Positions 34,186 through 43,194 of a stretch of DNA of 64,000 nt are shown here, in pieces. The DNA lies in NCBI GenBank assembly GCA_947626575.1, contig CANQSR010000001.1, positions 176,247 to 240,246 on the forward strand, written 5' to 3'. A program made the position numbers and the translations under genes. How positions within the stretch are numbered: the first letter of the stretch is position 1; every line of letters begins with the position of its first letter. The notes beneath the pieces are model-generated. The model made no database searches. It had not been told where the DNA came from and worked only from the letters and a program-made list of their open reading frames with translations. The DNA comes from an uncultured Clostridia bacterium. Its GTDB lineage: Bacteria > Bacillota > Clostridia > Christensenellales > Borkfalkiaceae.

Positions 34186-34350
34186 ATGAAACAACAACAG
34201 AAACAGCAGAGCGCATTTTCACAAGAAATTTTAGCGGAAATTTATCCGTTATTGCGGGAGTATTTTGTCGCGGTTTGTGAAAAAGAGGAGAATAGTATCC
34301 TCATGCAGTTTCCGTGCGGAAGCGTGCGCGTGGCCGTGGAAGAGGCGTGA
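34186..34350 (+). CDS. 54-residue hypothetical protein
   Basis: A short ORF starting at ATG 34186 with AAAGGAG about 8 bases upstream. The product begins MKQQQKQQSAFSQEI and ends PCGSVRVAVEEA; it is acidic, probably helical then beta. It is divergent from the double-HTH regulator. The start lies after the inverted repeat, and a longer frame from 33922 would run through the regulator. No family is recognised. The small size and pairing with a regulator are all that can be said. Confidence 0.55.
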   Translation: MKQQQKQQSAFSQEILAEIYPLLREYFVAVCEKEENSILMQFPCGSVRVAVEEA

Positions 34351-34359
34351 CGGGGCGAG

Positions 34360-34760
34360 AAATCCCTGACGCGTCATTCCGAGGCAATGCCGAGGAATCT
34401 CGCTCCTCCGTCATTCCGAGGCAACGCCGAGGAATCTCATCCTTAGAGATTTCTCACCCGTTCAGGGTTCGAAATGACGCGGAGAAGCCTCTCGTCGCCC
34501 CTAAGAGGGACAGCAGCGAGGACCTTCCCCCTTTTACCAGAGGGGGAAGGGTGTCCGCGGAGCGGACAGGAAGGGGGTGATGTTCCATTTTTATGACACC
34601 CCTTCCGTCACCTTTGGTGACACCCACCCCTCAAGGGGTGGGCGAGGAACCCCCACCTGACGCGGCAAAGCCGCGCCACCCGCCCCCTTAGAAAGAGGGC
34701 AGGTCTCGTCGCCCCTTTCAGGGACAGCAAGGGGGAGTTGGGAGGGCTTCGCGCGAAGCG
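34360..34760. repeat. intergenic repeat cluster before clpB
   Basis: Two TCATTCCGAGGCAA palindromes (about 34373-34480) are followed by a C-run/G-run hairpin (34527-34555) and the CCTTCCGTCACC...CCTCAAGGGGTGGG element (34590-34650). A GACGCGGCAAAGCCGCG hairpin and a CCTTTCAGGGACAGCAAGGG element also occur (34660-34730). No gene is seen. Confidence 0.8.
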
Positions 34761-34861
34761 GCGAAAATAAACTTTTGTTTTACGGCTGTTTAAGGATTTT
34801 TCAAACGCGGTATAATTATGATGAAAAAAAGCCTTCCGCGGAAGGCAGAAGGAGGCCAAAC

Positions 34862-37429
34862 ATGGATGCAAGTAAATTTACGCAGAAATCAGTCGAGGCC
34901 ATTCAAAATGCACAAAATACCGCGCTCGAATACGGAAACGCCGAACTCACGGATCTGCATCTCGCCGCCGCACTCACCGCGCCCGACGGCCTGTGCCGCC
35001 GCATTCTCGCCCGTGCGGGCGTGGATGCCGATGGCTTTGCGCGTGCGGCAGGGGAGGAGATCGAACGCCTGCCGCGCGCGTCGGGCGGCAGGGAGCCGTA
35101 TCCGTCGGCAGAGTTTCAGCGCGTTCTCGCCGGGAGCGAAAAACTCGCCGCAGGCATGAAGGATGCCTACATCTCCGTCGAACATCTCTTTTTATGTCTC
35201 TTTGACAACGCGGGGACGCGTCTTGCGCCGCTCTTCCGCCGCTTCGGCGTGACCAAAGAGGCCTTCTTAAAGGGTCTCAAAGAGGTGCGCGGCAACCAGA
35301 ACGTGACGACGGATAACCCTGAGATCACCTATGAGGCGCTGGAAAAATACGGCACGGACCTCACCAAGCGCGCCCGCGAACACAAACTCGAACCCGTCAT
35401 CGGCAGGGATGAGGAGATCAGAAACGTCATCCGCATCCTCTCGCGCAAGACCAAGAACAACCCCGTCCTCATCGGCGAACCCGGCGTCGGCAAGACGGCC
35501 ATTGCCGAGGGCCTTGCACAGCGCATCGCGCGCGGCGACGTCCCTGAGGGATTGAAGGGAAAAACGCTCTTCGCCTTGGACATGGGTGCCCTCATTGCGG
35601 GCGCAAAGTATCGCGGCGAGTTTGAGGAACGCCTCAAAGCCGTCCTCAAAGAGGTCACCGATTCGAGCGGCAACATTCTTCTGTTCATCGACGAATTGCA
35701 CACAGTCGTCGGGGCGGGCAAGACGGAGGGCGCGATGGATGCGGGCAACCTCTTGAAGCCGCTCCTTGCGCGCGGCGAACTGCACTGCATCGGCGCGACC
35801 ACGCTGGACGAATACCGCAAATACATCGAAAAGGACGCGGCTCTCGAACGCCGTTTCCAGACCGTTCTCGTCGGCGAACCCACGGTGGAGGATACCGTCT
35901 CCATTCTGCGCGGTCTCAAAGAGCGGTTCGAGATCTTCCACGGCGTGCGCATCCACGACGACGCGCTCGTCGCCGCGGCGACGCTCTCCGACCGTTACAT
36001 CACCGACCGCTTTCTTCCCGATAAGGCCATCGACCTCGTGGACGAGGCGGCGGCCATGATCCGCACCGAGATCGACTCCATGCCCGCGGACATGGATGCC
36101 CTGAACCGTAAGATCATCCAGCTCGAAGTGGAGGAAAAGGCGCTCGCCAAGGAGGGGGATAACCTCTCCGCCGCACGGCTCGAAGCCCTCCGCAAGGAGC
36201 TTGCCGACGCCAAGGAAACGTTTGCCGCCATGAAGGCCAAGTGGGAGGACGAGAAGAACTCCATCCGCGCGGAAAAGGAACTCAAAGAGGAGGTGGACCG
36301 CCTGCACGGCGAGATCGATTCGGCCATGACGCACGGCGACCTCGAAAAGGCTTCGCGCCTCCGTTACGGCGAGCTTCCCGCGCTCGAAAAGAAGCTCGAT
36401 GAGGCCAAAAAGAGCGTCAGCGCGCGGCAGGACGCGCTCTTGCAGGACGAGGTCACGGAAGAGGAAATTCAAAAAATCGTATCCCGCTGGACGGGCATCC
36501 CCGTCACGCGGCTCAAAGAGGGCGAACGCGCCAAACTTTTGCGTCTCGGCGAGCAGCTTCACCGCCGCGTCGTGGGGCAGGATGAGGCCGTCCAAAAGGT
36601 TTCCGAGGCCATTCTGCGCGCCCGCGCGGGCATCGGCGATCCCAACCGTCCCATCGGTTCCTTCCTCTTTTTAGGTCCCACAGGGGTGGGAAAAACCGAG
36701 CTTGCCAAGGCGCTTGCCGAAAATCTCTTCGACGACGAGCGCAATATCGTGCGCATCGATATGAGCGAATACATGGAGAAATTTTCCGTCTCCCGCCTCG
36801 TCGGCGCGCCTCCGGGATATGTGGGTTACGAGGAGGGCGGCACCCTCACCGAGGCCGTCCGCAGGCGGCCGTATTCCATCGTCCTCTTCGACGAAGTGGA
36901 GAAGGCGCATCCCGACGTTTTCAATATACTGTTACAGGTCCTCGACGACGGCCGTATCACCGATTCGCAGGGTCGCACGGTGGACTTCAAGAACACCGTC
37001 ATCATCCTCACCTCCAATTTGGGGTCGGATATCATCATGGACGGCATTGAGGACGGCGGGCTGACGGATGCGGCGCAGGCGGCCGTGAAGGAAGTCTTGA
37101 AGCGTTCCTTCCGCCCCGAATTTTTGAACAGGCTGGATGAGGTCGTCATCTTCCGCCCGCTCGGCAGGGATGAGGTGGACCGCATCACGGATATCCAGAT
37201 CGGGCGGCTTCAAGAGCGGTTGAAGCCCCTTGCCCTCCAAGTGACGGCGCGGGCGCGGGCGTATCTTTCGGACAACGGGTATGATAGCGTGTTCGGCGCG
37301 CGGCCGCTCAAACGGTTCATCCAATCCAAGGCGGAGACGCTGCTCGCGCGCTATATCGTGGAACACGACCCCGCTCCGGGGACGGAGATCGTGCTGGATG
37401 CGGGTCCCGACGGCCTGTTCCTCGCGTAA
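34862..37429 (+). CDS. clpB: ClpB disaggregase
   Basis: An 855-residue Hsp100. N domain (1-145), NBD1 with GEPGVGKT (about 204-211), a long coiled-coil middle domain (about 395-520, with repeated heptads) that distinguishes ClpB from ClpC, then NBD2 with GPTGVGKT (about 605-612) and [11 protein letters not shown]. It works with DnaK to resolubilise aggregates. The ATG at 34862 has AAGGAGG. TATAAT at 34811-34816 with a weak TGTTTA -35 is the likely promoter. No CIRCE or CtsR box is visible. A longer frame from 34775 spans the promoter and is rejected. Confidence 0.96.
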   Translation: MDASKFTQKSVEAIQNAQNTALEYGNAELTDLHLAAALTAPDGLCRRILARAGVDADGFARAAGEEIERLPRASGGREPYPSAEFQRVLAGSEKLAAGMKDAYISVEHLFLCLFDNAGTRLAPLFRRFGVTKEAFLKGLKEVRGNQNVTTDNPEITYEALEKYGTDLTKRAREHKLEPVIGRDEEIRNVIRILSRKTKNNPVLIGEPGVGKTAIAEGLAQRIARGDVPEGLKGKTLFALDMGALIAGAKYRGEFEERLKAVLKEVTDSSGNILLFIDELHTVVGAGKTEGAMDAGNLLKPLLARGELHCIGATTLDEYRKYIEKDAALERRFQTVLVGEPTVEDTVSILRGLKERFEIFHGVRIHDDALVAAATLSDRYITDRFLPDKAIDLVDEAAAMIRTEIDSMPADMDALNRKIIQLEVEEKALAKEGDNLSAARLEALRKELADAKETFAAMKAKWEDEKNSIRAEKELKEEVDRLHGEIDSAMTHGDLEKASRLRYGELPALEKKLDEAKKSVSARQDALLQDEVTEEEIQKIVSRWTGIPVTRLKEGERAKLLRLGEQLHRRVVGQDEAVQKVSEAILRARAGIGDPNRPIGSFLFLGPTGVGKTELAKALAENLFDDERNIVRIDMSEYMEKFSVSRLVGAPPGYVGYEEGGTLTEAVRRRPYSIVLFDEVEKAHPDVFNILLQVLDDGRITDSQGRTVDFKNTVIILTSNLGSDIIMDGIEDGGLTDAAQAAVKEVLKRSFRPEFLNRLDEVVIFRPLGRDEVDRITDIQIGRLQERLKPLALQVTARARAYLSDNGYDSVFGARPLKRFIQSKAETLLARYIVEHDPAPGTEIVLDAGPDGLFLA

Positions 37430-37455
37430 ATTATACAATTCACGGAAAACAAATT

Positions 37456-37484
37456 GCGGCGGCGGGGATTTTCCCCGCCGCCGC
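37456..37484. terminator. hairpin between convergent clpB and hxlR-type genes
   Basis: GCGGCGGCGGGGA pairs with TCCCCGCCGCCGC around a 3-base loop. On the minus strand AATTTGTTTT follows, so it serves the HxlR gene best and probably clpB as well. Confidence 0.65.
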
Positions 37485-37491
37485 ATGCCGT

Positions 37492-37821
37492 TCATTTGAG
37501 ACTGCTCTGATATTCCGTCCCCCAATCGGACATCGCATCGAGAATGGGTTTCAGCGACGTTCCGAGCGGCGAGAGAGAATATTCCACGCGCGGCGGCACT
37601 TCCGCAAAGACCTCTCTCTCGATGAGGCCGTCCTCTTCGAGCGCGCGCAGGTTATCCGAAAGCACCTTTTTGCTGATCGCGGGGAGCGTTTTGAGAAAAT
37701 CGGTAAAACGCTGTTTGCCGTTGTAGACCAAATTGCGGATGATGAGAAGTTTCCACTTGTTCCCGATGAGCTGTACCGTGGTGGCCACCGGGCATTCGGG
37801 CAATTCCTCTTTCGTCAGCAT
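37492..37821 (-). CDS. HxlR-family winged-helix regulator
   Basis: A 109-residue regulator with the family pattern CPVATTVQLIGNKWKLLII (start of the winged helix), RFTDFLKTLP, ISKKVLSDNLRALEEDGLI and the wing YSLSPLGTSL. A cysteine near position 9 is common in redox-responsive members. The ATG at 37821 has GGAGG nine bases upstream; the frame extends 10 codons further without a better site. It is divergent from a cupin gene with both promoters in the gap, so control of the cupin gene is a fair inference. Confidence 0.9.
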   Translation of the reverse strand: MLTKEELPECPVATTVQLIGNKWKLLIIRNLVYNGKQRFTDFLKTLPAISKKVLSDNLRALEEDGLIEREVFAEVPPRVEYSLSPLGTSLKPILDAMSDWGTEYQSSLK

Positions 37822-37853
37822 TCCTGTTTCCTCCCGTTTCAAAATGTACATCT

Positions 37854-37882
37854 ATGATACCACATCGCGGACATGGTGTCAA
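37854..37882 (-). promoter_or_regulatory. promoter of the HxlR-type gene
   Basis: On the minus strand, TTGACA (plus 37877-37882) and TATCAT (plus 37854-37859) are 17 bp apart. Confidence 0.75.
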
Positions 37883-37941
37883 TGGTTCAAATCAGAAACC
37901 TTGTAACAATTTTATTATCAGGCAATAGAATTGTAACCTTC

Positions 37942-37970
37942 TTGTATTTAGGCTTGCCGTTTGCTATACT
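37942..37970 (+). promoter_or_regulatory. promoter of the cupin-sirtuin pair
   Basis: TTGTAT at 37942-37947 and TATACT at 37965-37970 are 17 bp apart. They are 60 bp from the divergent HxlR-type promoter. Confidence 0.7.
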
Positions 37971-38015
37971 ATGCGCGTGACTGAGACGGCCACAAAAAAT
38001 TTCGGAGGTATCATC

Positions 38016-38369
38016 ATGGCAAACTACAACAAGGTCAGCGAAAAAAACGAAGCGCGCATGGAACTGCACGATGCGCTTTGCCTCACGGGCGCGGAAGTGA
38101 GCATCAATGAGCTTCCGCAGGGCGCAAGCGTTCCCTTCGTCCACTCCCACAGGCAGAACGAGGAGATCTACGGCATCCTCGAAGGCGAGGGCTATGCCGA
38201 GATCGACGGCGTGCGCGTTCCGCTTGCCGCGGGCGATTGGCTGCGCATTTCCCCCTGCGCCAAGCGCAGATTTTTCGCGTCGGAGAAGAGCGCGATCAAA
38301 TATATCTGCATACAGGTGAAGGCGGACTCGCTCGAAGCCTACACGGCGTCGGATGCGGAGATCGGGTAA
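38016..38369 (+). CDS. cupin-domain protein
   Basis: A 117-residue single-domain cupin. Motif 1 is present as PFVHSHRQNEEIYGILEGEG (two histidines and a glutamate for metal) and motif 2 as VPLAAGDWLRISPCAKR, in which the usual final histidine is not obvious. GGAGG lies before the ATG at 38016; an in-frame ATG at 37971 would start right at the -10 box. The sirtuin gene follows 78 bp downstream on the same strand. The ligand is unknown. Confidence 0.88.
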   Translation: MANYNKVSEKNEARMELHDALCLTGAEVSINELPQGASVPFVHSHRQNEEIYGILEGEGYAEIDGVRVPLAAGDWLRISPCAKRRFFASEKSAIKYICIQVKADSLEAYTASDAEIG

Positions 38370-38447
38370 ACGCACATAGCGGCGGAAACATGAGAGAAAG
38401 CGCGGCCGTTTTTACGGCTGCGCTTTCGCCGCAAAGGAGGTGGCAAC

Positions 38448-39296
38448 ATGGATAGCCCGCAATTTGCAGAACAGACGGTACGGCTGAAAGAGATGTTCCA
38501 TAGGGCGGATGCGGTCGTCATCGGCGCGGGCGCGGGACTTTCCGCGGCGGCGGGGTTTACCTATGCGGGCGAACGCTTTGAAAAATACTTCTCCGATTTC
38601 GGGGAGAAGTACGGCTTTCACGATATGTATGCGGGAGGTTTTTATCCCTATCAAACGCCCGAAGAGCATTGGGCGTATTGGTCCCGCTATATCCTCGTCA
38701 ACCGCTATATGGATCCGCCCAAGCCCGTCTATCAAGCGCTTTTTGATCTCGTGAAGGACAAGGACTACTTTGTCATCACGACCAACGTGGACCATTGTTT
38801 TCAGAAGGCGGGGTTCGATAAAATGCGGCTCTTCTACACACAGGGCGACTATGGGCTTTTGCAATGTTCCGCGCCTTGCCATAACAAGACGTACGGCAAC
38901 GAAGAGCTTGTCCGCCGCATGGTGAAAGAGCAAAGGGGGATGCGCATTCCGACAGAACTCATTCCGCGCTGTCCCGTCTGCGGGAAGCCCATGACGATGA
39001 ACCTGCGTTCGGACGACAAGTTTGTGCAGGACGAGGGCTGGTATGCGGCCTGCGGGCGTTACGAGCGGTTTCTCAACGCGCACAAGCGGGGCAACGTCCT
39101 CTATCTCGAACTCGGCGTGGGATACAATACGCCCGCCATCATCAAGTACCCGTTCTGGCGGCTGACCGACGGGAACAAGCGGGCGGCCTATGCCTGTATC
39201 AACAACGGCGAAGCCTTCTGCCCCGAACAGCTCAAAGGGCGGTCTGTCTGTATCAACGAAGATATCGAAAAGGTTTTGAACGCCCTGCGGGCGTGA
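38448..39296 (+). CDS. Sir2-family protein with Gln at the catalytic His position (class M-like)
   Basis: A 282-residue protein with the NAD-binding GAGAGLSAAAG (26-36), TTNVDHCF (111-118) and a zinc ribbon C140/C144 and C175/C178. Classical deacylases have a catalytic HG after TQN-D; here the segment reads YTQGDYG, so Q132 replaces the histidine, and N113 is retained. The PDFR loop is replaced by TYAGERF. This matches what is known of class M sirtuins (SirTM), which act as protein ADP-ribosyltransferases. AAAGGAGG precedes the ATG. The usual SirTM partners (macrodomain, lipoate ligase, GcvH-like) are not in the neighbourhood. Confidence 0.85.
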   Translation: MDSPQFAEQTVRLKEMFHRADAVVIGAGAGLSAAAGFTYAGERFEKYFSDFGEKYGFHDMYAGGFYPYQTPEEHWAYWSRYILVNRYMDPPKPVYQALFDLVKDKDYFVITTNVDHCFQKAGFDKMRLFYTQGDYGLLQCSAPCHNKTYGNEELVRRMVKEQRGMRIPTELIPRCPVCGKPMTMNLRSDDKFVQDEGWYAACGRYERFLNAHKRGNVLYLELGVGYNTPAIIKYPFWRLTDGNKRAAYACINNGEAFCPEQLKGRSVCINEDIEKVLNALRA

Positions 39297-39299
39297 CCG

Positions 39300-39965
39300 A
39301 GGCTTCCATACGTCATTCCGAACGAAGTGAGGAATCTATTGTGGACTAAGGTCGTCACGAGCCGCAGGCGAAGTAACGAAGTGAGGAATCTCGTCCTTAG
39401 AGATTTCTCGTCGCTACGCTCCTCGAAATGACGTGGTAAGGTAGCCGACTTGCTGTCCCTTTTAGGGAAAGTACTCTGCCACTTGCGAGGATCTCGTCCT
39501 CATTCCGAGGCCACGAAGTGGCCGAGTGAATCTTTAACGAAGGGTTTCATAATATTTGTTCGTTCAAGATACACTCGCCTTCGGCTCGGTATGAGGAGTC
39601 GACGAAATTACCCCCACTCCCTGAATCCCTCTCCCCAGGGAGAGGGTAGCCCATACGTCATTCCGTCCGACCGCGGCCTCTGTACGTCATTCCGTCCGAC
39701 CGCGGCCTCTGTACGTCATTCCGTCCGACCGAGGCTTCTATTGTGGACTAAGGTCGTCACGAGCCGCAGGCGAAGTAACGAAGTGAGGAATCTCGTCCTT
39801 AGAGATTTCTCGTCGCTACGCTCCTCGAAATGACGTGGTAGGGTAGGCCTTGCTGGCCCTGAAAAAGAAAGTGGCGCGCGTTTTTGCGCGCCGAAAGGGT
39901 TTCAAAACCCCTCAGGCACCTGCGGTGCCAGCTCCCCTCTTAGGGGCGCCAAGATAAAATTCGTA
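39300..39965. repeat. large intergenic repeat cluster before rpsU
   Basis: No gene is seen in this 0.8-kb gap. A unit of about 100 bp (39338-39437) that starts GTGGACTAAGGTCGTCACGA recurs at 39742-39842. Between them lie three exact-to-near-exact 29-bp tandem units (39654-39682, 39683-39711, 39712-39740), each starting TACGTCATTCCGTCCGACC. CCCTGAAAAAGAAAGTGGCG and CTCCCCTCTTAGGGGCGCC elements follow at 39850-39955. Confidence 0.88.
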
Positions 39966-40067
39966 CGTCTCGGCGTGACATATTTTTACTGCGATGGCCG
40001 AAGAACGGGCCTAACTTTCCCGCGGAAAAACCGCGGAAAAATTTTCCCGAAAACTTCAAAAAAGCGT

Positions 40068-40096
40068 TTGACAAGCCGCCCCGCATTTGCTATAAT
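40068..40096 (+). promoter_or_regulatory. consensus promoter of rpsU
   Basis: TTGACA at 40068-40073 and TATAAT at 40091-40096 with a 17-bp spacer. Confidence 0.88.
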
Positions 40097-40134
40097 AAGC
40101 GAGTAATAAGTGCTTCGGCGAAGGAGGGTTGAAT

Positions 40135-40311
40135 ATGTCCACGATCAAGGTTGGCGAAAACGAGAACCTCGAATCCGCGCTCCGCAGATTCAAGAGAAAG
40201 TGTTCCCGCGACGGCATCATCGGCGATCTCCGCAAGAAGGAGTTTTACGAGAAGCCCTCCGTCAAAAAGAGAAAGAAGTCGGAAGCCGCGAGAAAGAGAA
40301 GCAGAAACTAA
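40135..40311 (+). CDS. rpsU: 30S ribosomal protein S21
   Basis: A 58-residue very basic protein matching S21: [20 protein letters not shown] at the N terminus, then [17 protein letters not shown] and a Lys/Arg-rich tail. It binds the 30S subunit near the 16S 3' end. The ATG at 40135 has AAGGAGG at 40121-40127; an in-frame TTG at 40129 overlaps the ribosome site. A terminator follows directly. Confidence 0.95.
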   Translation: MSTIKVGENENLESALRRFKRKCSRDGIIGDLRKKEFYEKPSVKKRKKSEAARKRSRN

Positions 40312-40316
40312 TGATA

Positions 40317-40346
40317 AATCCGTACCGAAGGGGTACGGATTTTTTC
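40317..40346 (+). terminator. intrinsic terminator after rpsU
   Basis: AATCCGTACC pairs with GGTACGGATT around a 5-base loop and ends in TTTTT. Confidence 0.9.
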
Positions 40347-40385
40347 TTGCGAAAAAAGTCGGAAATCGTCAAACGGAGAATGTTT

Positions 40386-40787
40386 ATGGAACATACGCTC
40401 AAATCACTTGCAAGAGAGGCAAAACAGCGCTTAAAGCACGGGTTTTGGCAGGAATGCGAACAGAAGCTCGAAAACGAGCGTACCCATGCCCGCAAACAGG
40501 GCATTAACGAAAGTAAACTCGAACTCTATTTCCGCGATAAAGTGGATGCGGAGATCCGCGGGGAAACGCCCGATGAATTTTATCTGAAAGTCAAAAAATT
40601 ACTTCTCGAAGAGGGCGAGGTCTCCGATGCCATCGGCCGCCTTACCGATAAAGAGTATTATGAATCCCTCTCCTATGCCGAACGCCAGCGGTATAGCCTC
40701 GAACTCTCCGCCAAGTACCTCAAAGCCCTCGAACGCTTCAAACGGGAATATGAATACGAGATCAAGGGCAGAAAGGAAACTTCTTAA
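40386..40787 (+). CDS. hypothetical all-helical charged protein
   Basis: A 133-residue protein rich in Glu, Lys, Arg and Tyr, almost entirely predicted helix. It starts MEHTLKSLAREAKQRLKHGF and ends in a long basic/acidic helix. Two starts are possible (40380 and 40386); 40386 gives a normal 7-base spacing to GGAG. It follows rpsU after the terminator, so some read-through from the rpsU promoter is possible. I do not recognise a family. Confidence 0.7.
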   Translation: MEHTLKSLAREAKQRLKHGFWQECEQKLENERTHARKQGINESKLELYFRDKVDAEIRGETPDEFYLKVKKLLLEEGEVSDAIGRLTDKEYYESLSYAERQRYSLELSAKYLKALERFKREYEYEIKGRKETS

Positions 40788-40811
40788 AATGTCCGCATTG
40801 CCGTCAATCAC

Positions 40812-40840
40812 TTGCGTTCTTTTTCAGACTGTGATATAAT
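40812..40840 (+). promoter_or_regulatory. promoter of pcrA
   Basis: TTGCGT at 40812-40817 and TATAAT at 40835-40840 are 17 bp apart. The ATG at 40849 lies 8 bases past the -10 box, so the 5' leader is absent or 1-3 nt. Confidence 0.75.
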
Positions 40841-40848
40841 AGAAGGGT

Positions 40849-43188
40849 ATGGTATCCTTCGAACAATTAAACGAAGAACAGCGGCTGCCCGTCCTCGATA
40901 CCGAGGGCGCCGTTTTGGTACTCGCGGGGGCGGGGAGCGGGAAAACGCGCGTCCTCACCGCCCGCATCTCTTATCTTGTCTCCGAACTCGGCGTCCAGCC
41001 CGAAAACATCCTCGCCATCACCTTCACCAACAAGGCGGCGGGGGAGATGAAGGAGCGGCTTGAAAGCGTCTGCGATACCCGCCGCATGTGGGTATGCACC
41101 ATCCACTCCATGTGCGTGCGCATCCTGCGCATGTTCGCCGAACGGCGCGGCCTCAAAGAGAACTTTTCCATCTACTCCGAACAGGAGCGCAACGCCGTCA
41201 TCAAGCAGGCCTATAAGGAACTCGGTTACGACGAGGATTCCCTCTTGAAATCTTGCAGATTCCACATCTCCAACGCCAAGATGCTCGGCCTCGGCCCCCA
41301 AGCCTATGCCGAGCGTTACCGCTATGAGCGCGGCATCGATACGGCGATGAAGGTGTATGCCCGCTATTCCGCCCACCTCAAAGCCAACAACGCCCTCGAT
41401 TTTGACGACCTTCTCACCGAGGCCCGCGCCCTGCTTTCGGAGGACGCCGAGGCGCTCGAATACTTTGCGGGCCGTTTCCACTATATCCACGTGGATGAAT
41501 TTCAGGATACCAACGCCGTGCAGTTCGATATCATCAAACTGCTCGCGAGTACGCACGGCAACCTCTTCGCAGTCGGCGACGACGACCAATCCATTTACGG
41601 CTGGCGCGGCGCGGAGATCGAGAACATTTTGCATTTCGAACGGGTATATCCCAAGGCAAAGGTCTATAAATTACAGCGGAATTACCGCTCGACGGGGGCA
41701 ATTTTGGCGCTCGCCAACGCCTCCATCGCCCACAATGCCCGCCGCAAGGGCAAGAAACTGTGGACGGCCGCCCCGGAGGGCGAAAAGCCCGTCTTTTACG
41801 AGGCCGAAGAGGAACTCTCCGAGGCGCTCTTCTGCGCCCGCCGCATCATGGAGCTGAGGGGCGAGGGGTATAAACTCTCGGATTTTGCCGTACTCATGCG
41901 CATCAACGCCCTCACCCGCGCCTTTGAGCAGGAGTTCACCAAATACGGCATCCCTTACAAGGTGTTCGGCGGCTTCAAATTCTATGAGCGCAAGGAGATC
42001 AAGGATATCCTAGCGTACCTGCGCATCCTCGCCAACCCCTTCGATAGCGAGGCGCTCCTGCGCATCATCAACGTCCCCAAGCGGGGCATCGGCGAAAAGA
42101 CCATCCAAGTCCTTTCGGAGTATGCGGATGCCCAAGACCTCACCGTGTACGAAGCCGTGCTGGCCGCCGACGAGCTTCCGCTCGCTTCGGGCGCGAAAGA
42201 AAAACTGCGCGCATTCGGGAGCTATCTCAAAGAACTCGTCGTCCTCGCGCAGGTCATGCCCGTCGATAAACTCGTGGGGCATATCTATGAGACGGCGGGC
42301 ATGTATGAGATGTATGCGGATAGTTCGGATGAGAGCGTCACCAAGCGGGCCAATCTCGATGAATTCAAGAGTTCGGTGGAGCAATACGTCCGCATGAACG
42401 AGGAGGCGGACCTCGCGGAGTATCTCCAACAGATCACCCTGTATTCGGATACCGACGAGATGGACGACGGGGATTATGTGACGATCGCGACCATCCATGC
42501 CGTGAAGGGGCTGGAATTCCGCTGCGTCTTTCTCATCGGCCTTGAAGAGGACATCATGCCCACGGCGCGCGCCATCGAGGAGCGCAACGGGTTGGAGGAA
42601 GAGCGGCGGCTGATGTACGTCGCCATCACCCGTGCCAAGGAAAAACTTTGGCTCACGCGCTCGCGGAGCAGGTTTTTATACGGCAGACGCCAGCCATCCG
42701 CGCGCTCGATGTTCGTGGAGGAACTCAAAGACGTTCTGGATATCTCCGCCCCTTCTCAGGGCAGGCGGTATTCGGGCGACTTTGAGGACAGAGGCTTCGG
42801 GTACGGCGGCGCATCGCGGAGCTATGCTTCCCGCGGCTTCGGGTACGGCGAACAGCGGACAAGCTACCGCGGCGTCTCGCGCAGCTTCGGCGAAGAGGAA
42901 ACGTACGCCCCGTCCGATGGCCACTCGCTGGGGACGTTTGGCGGGAGCAAAAAACCGCCCGTGAGGTTCGGCGGGGTAGGCATGTCCGAGGTCAAGCCAC
43001 CCCAAACGCCGCAAAAGGATACGGCGCAATATACGGTCGGCACGCATGTAAAGCATGCGCGGTTCGGCGAGGGAACGGTCATGGCCGTGCGCGGCGCGGG
43101 GAAAAATCTCATCGTGACGGTGCATTTCCAGAGCGTGGGGAATAAAGATCTTGCCGCGGCCCTCGCCCCCTTGGAGATACTGCCTTGA
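40849..43188 (+). CDS. pcrA: PcrA/UvrD-type superfamily 1 DNA helicase
   Basis: A 779-residue 3'-5' helicase of repair and replication. Walker A GAGSGKT is at residues 27-33, followed by NILAITFTNKAAGEMKERL, motif II DEFQDTN, GDDDQSIYGWRGA, and motif VI VAITRAKEKLWLTRSR. The C-terminal part has an unusual Gly/Arg/Tyr/Phe-rich linker (about residues 637-700, with FGYGGASRSYASRGFGYGE). A small Tudor-like domain (VGTHVKHARFGEGTVMAV) ends the protein. It lies upstream of ligA as in many Bacillota, although a repeat cluster separates them. Confidence 0.95.
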   Translation: MVSFEQLNEEQRLPVLDTEGAVLVLAGAGSGKTRVLTARISYLVSELGVQPENILAITFTNKAAGEMKERLESVCDTRRMWVCTIHSMCVRILRMFAERRGLKENFSIYSEQERNAVIKQAYKELGYDEDSLLKSCRFHISNAKMLGLGPQAYAERYRYERGIDTAMKVYARYSAHLKANNALDFDDLLTEARALLSEDAEALEYFAGRFHYIHVDEFQDTNAVQFDIIKLLASTHGNLFAVGDDDQSIYGWRGAEIENILHFERVYPKAKVYKLQRNYRSTGAILALANASIAHNARRKGKKLWTAAPEGEKPVFYEAEEELSEALFCARRIMELRGEGYKLSDFAVLMRINALTRAFEQEFTKYGIPYKVFGGFKFYERKEIKDILAYLRILANPFDSEALLRIINVPKRGIGEKTIQVLSEYADAQDLTVYEAVLAADELPLASGAKEKLRAFGSYLKELVVLAQVMPVDKLVGHIYETAGMYEMYADSSDESVTKRANLDEFKSSVEQYVRMNEEADLAEYLQQITLYSDTDEMDDGDYVTIATIHAVKGLEFRCVFLIGLEEDIMPTARAIEERNGLEEERRLMYVAITRAKEKLWLTRSRSRFLYGRRQPSARSMFVEELKDVLDISAPSQGRRYSGDFEDRGFGYGGASRSYASRGFGYGEQRTSYRGVSRSFGEEETYAPSDGHSLGTFGGSKKPPVRFGGVGMSEVKPPQTPQKDTAQYTVGTHVKHARFGEGTVMAVRGAGKNLIVTVHFQSVGNKDLAAALAPLEILP

Positions 43189-43194
43189 TGGGGC

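Noticed and set aside
34775..34861. N-terminal extension of ClpB by 29 residues
   Set aside because: It spans the probable -10 box and ribosome site; ClpB proteins start near MDASKFTQK.
39300..39965. CRISPR-like array, because 29-bp units repeat
   Set aside because: The units are directly contiguous without spacers, only three copies, and no cas genes are nearby.
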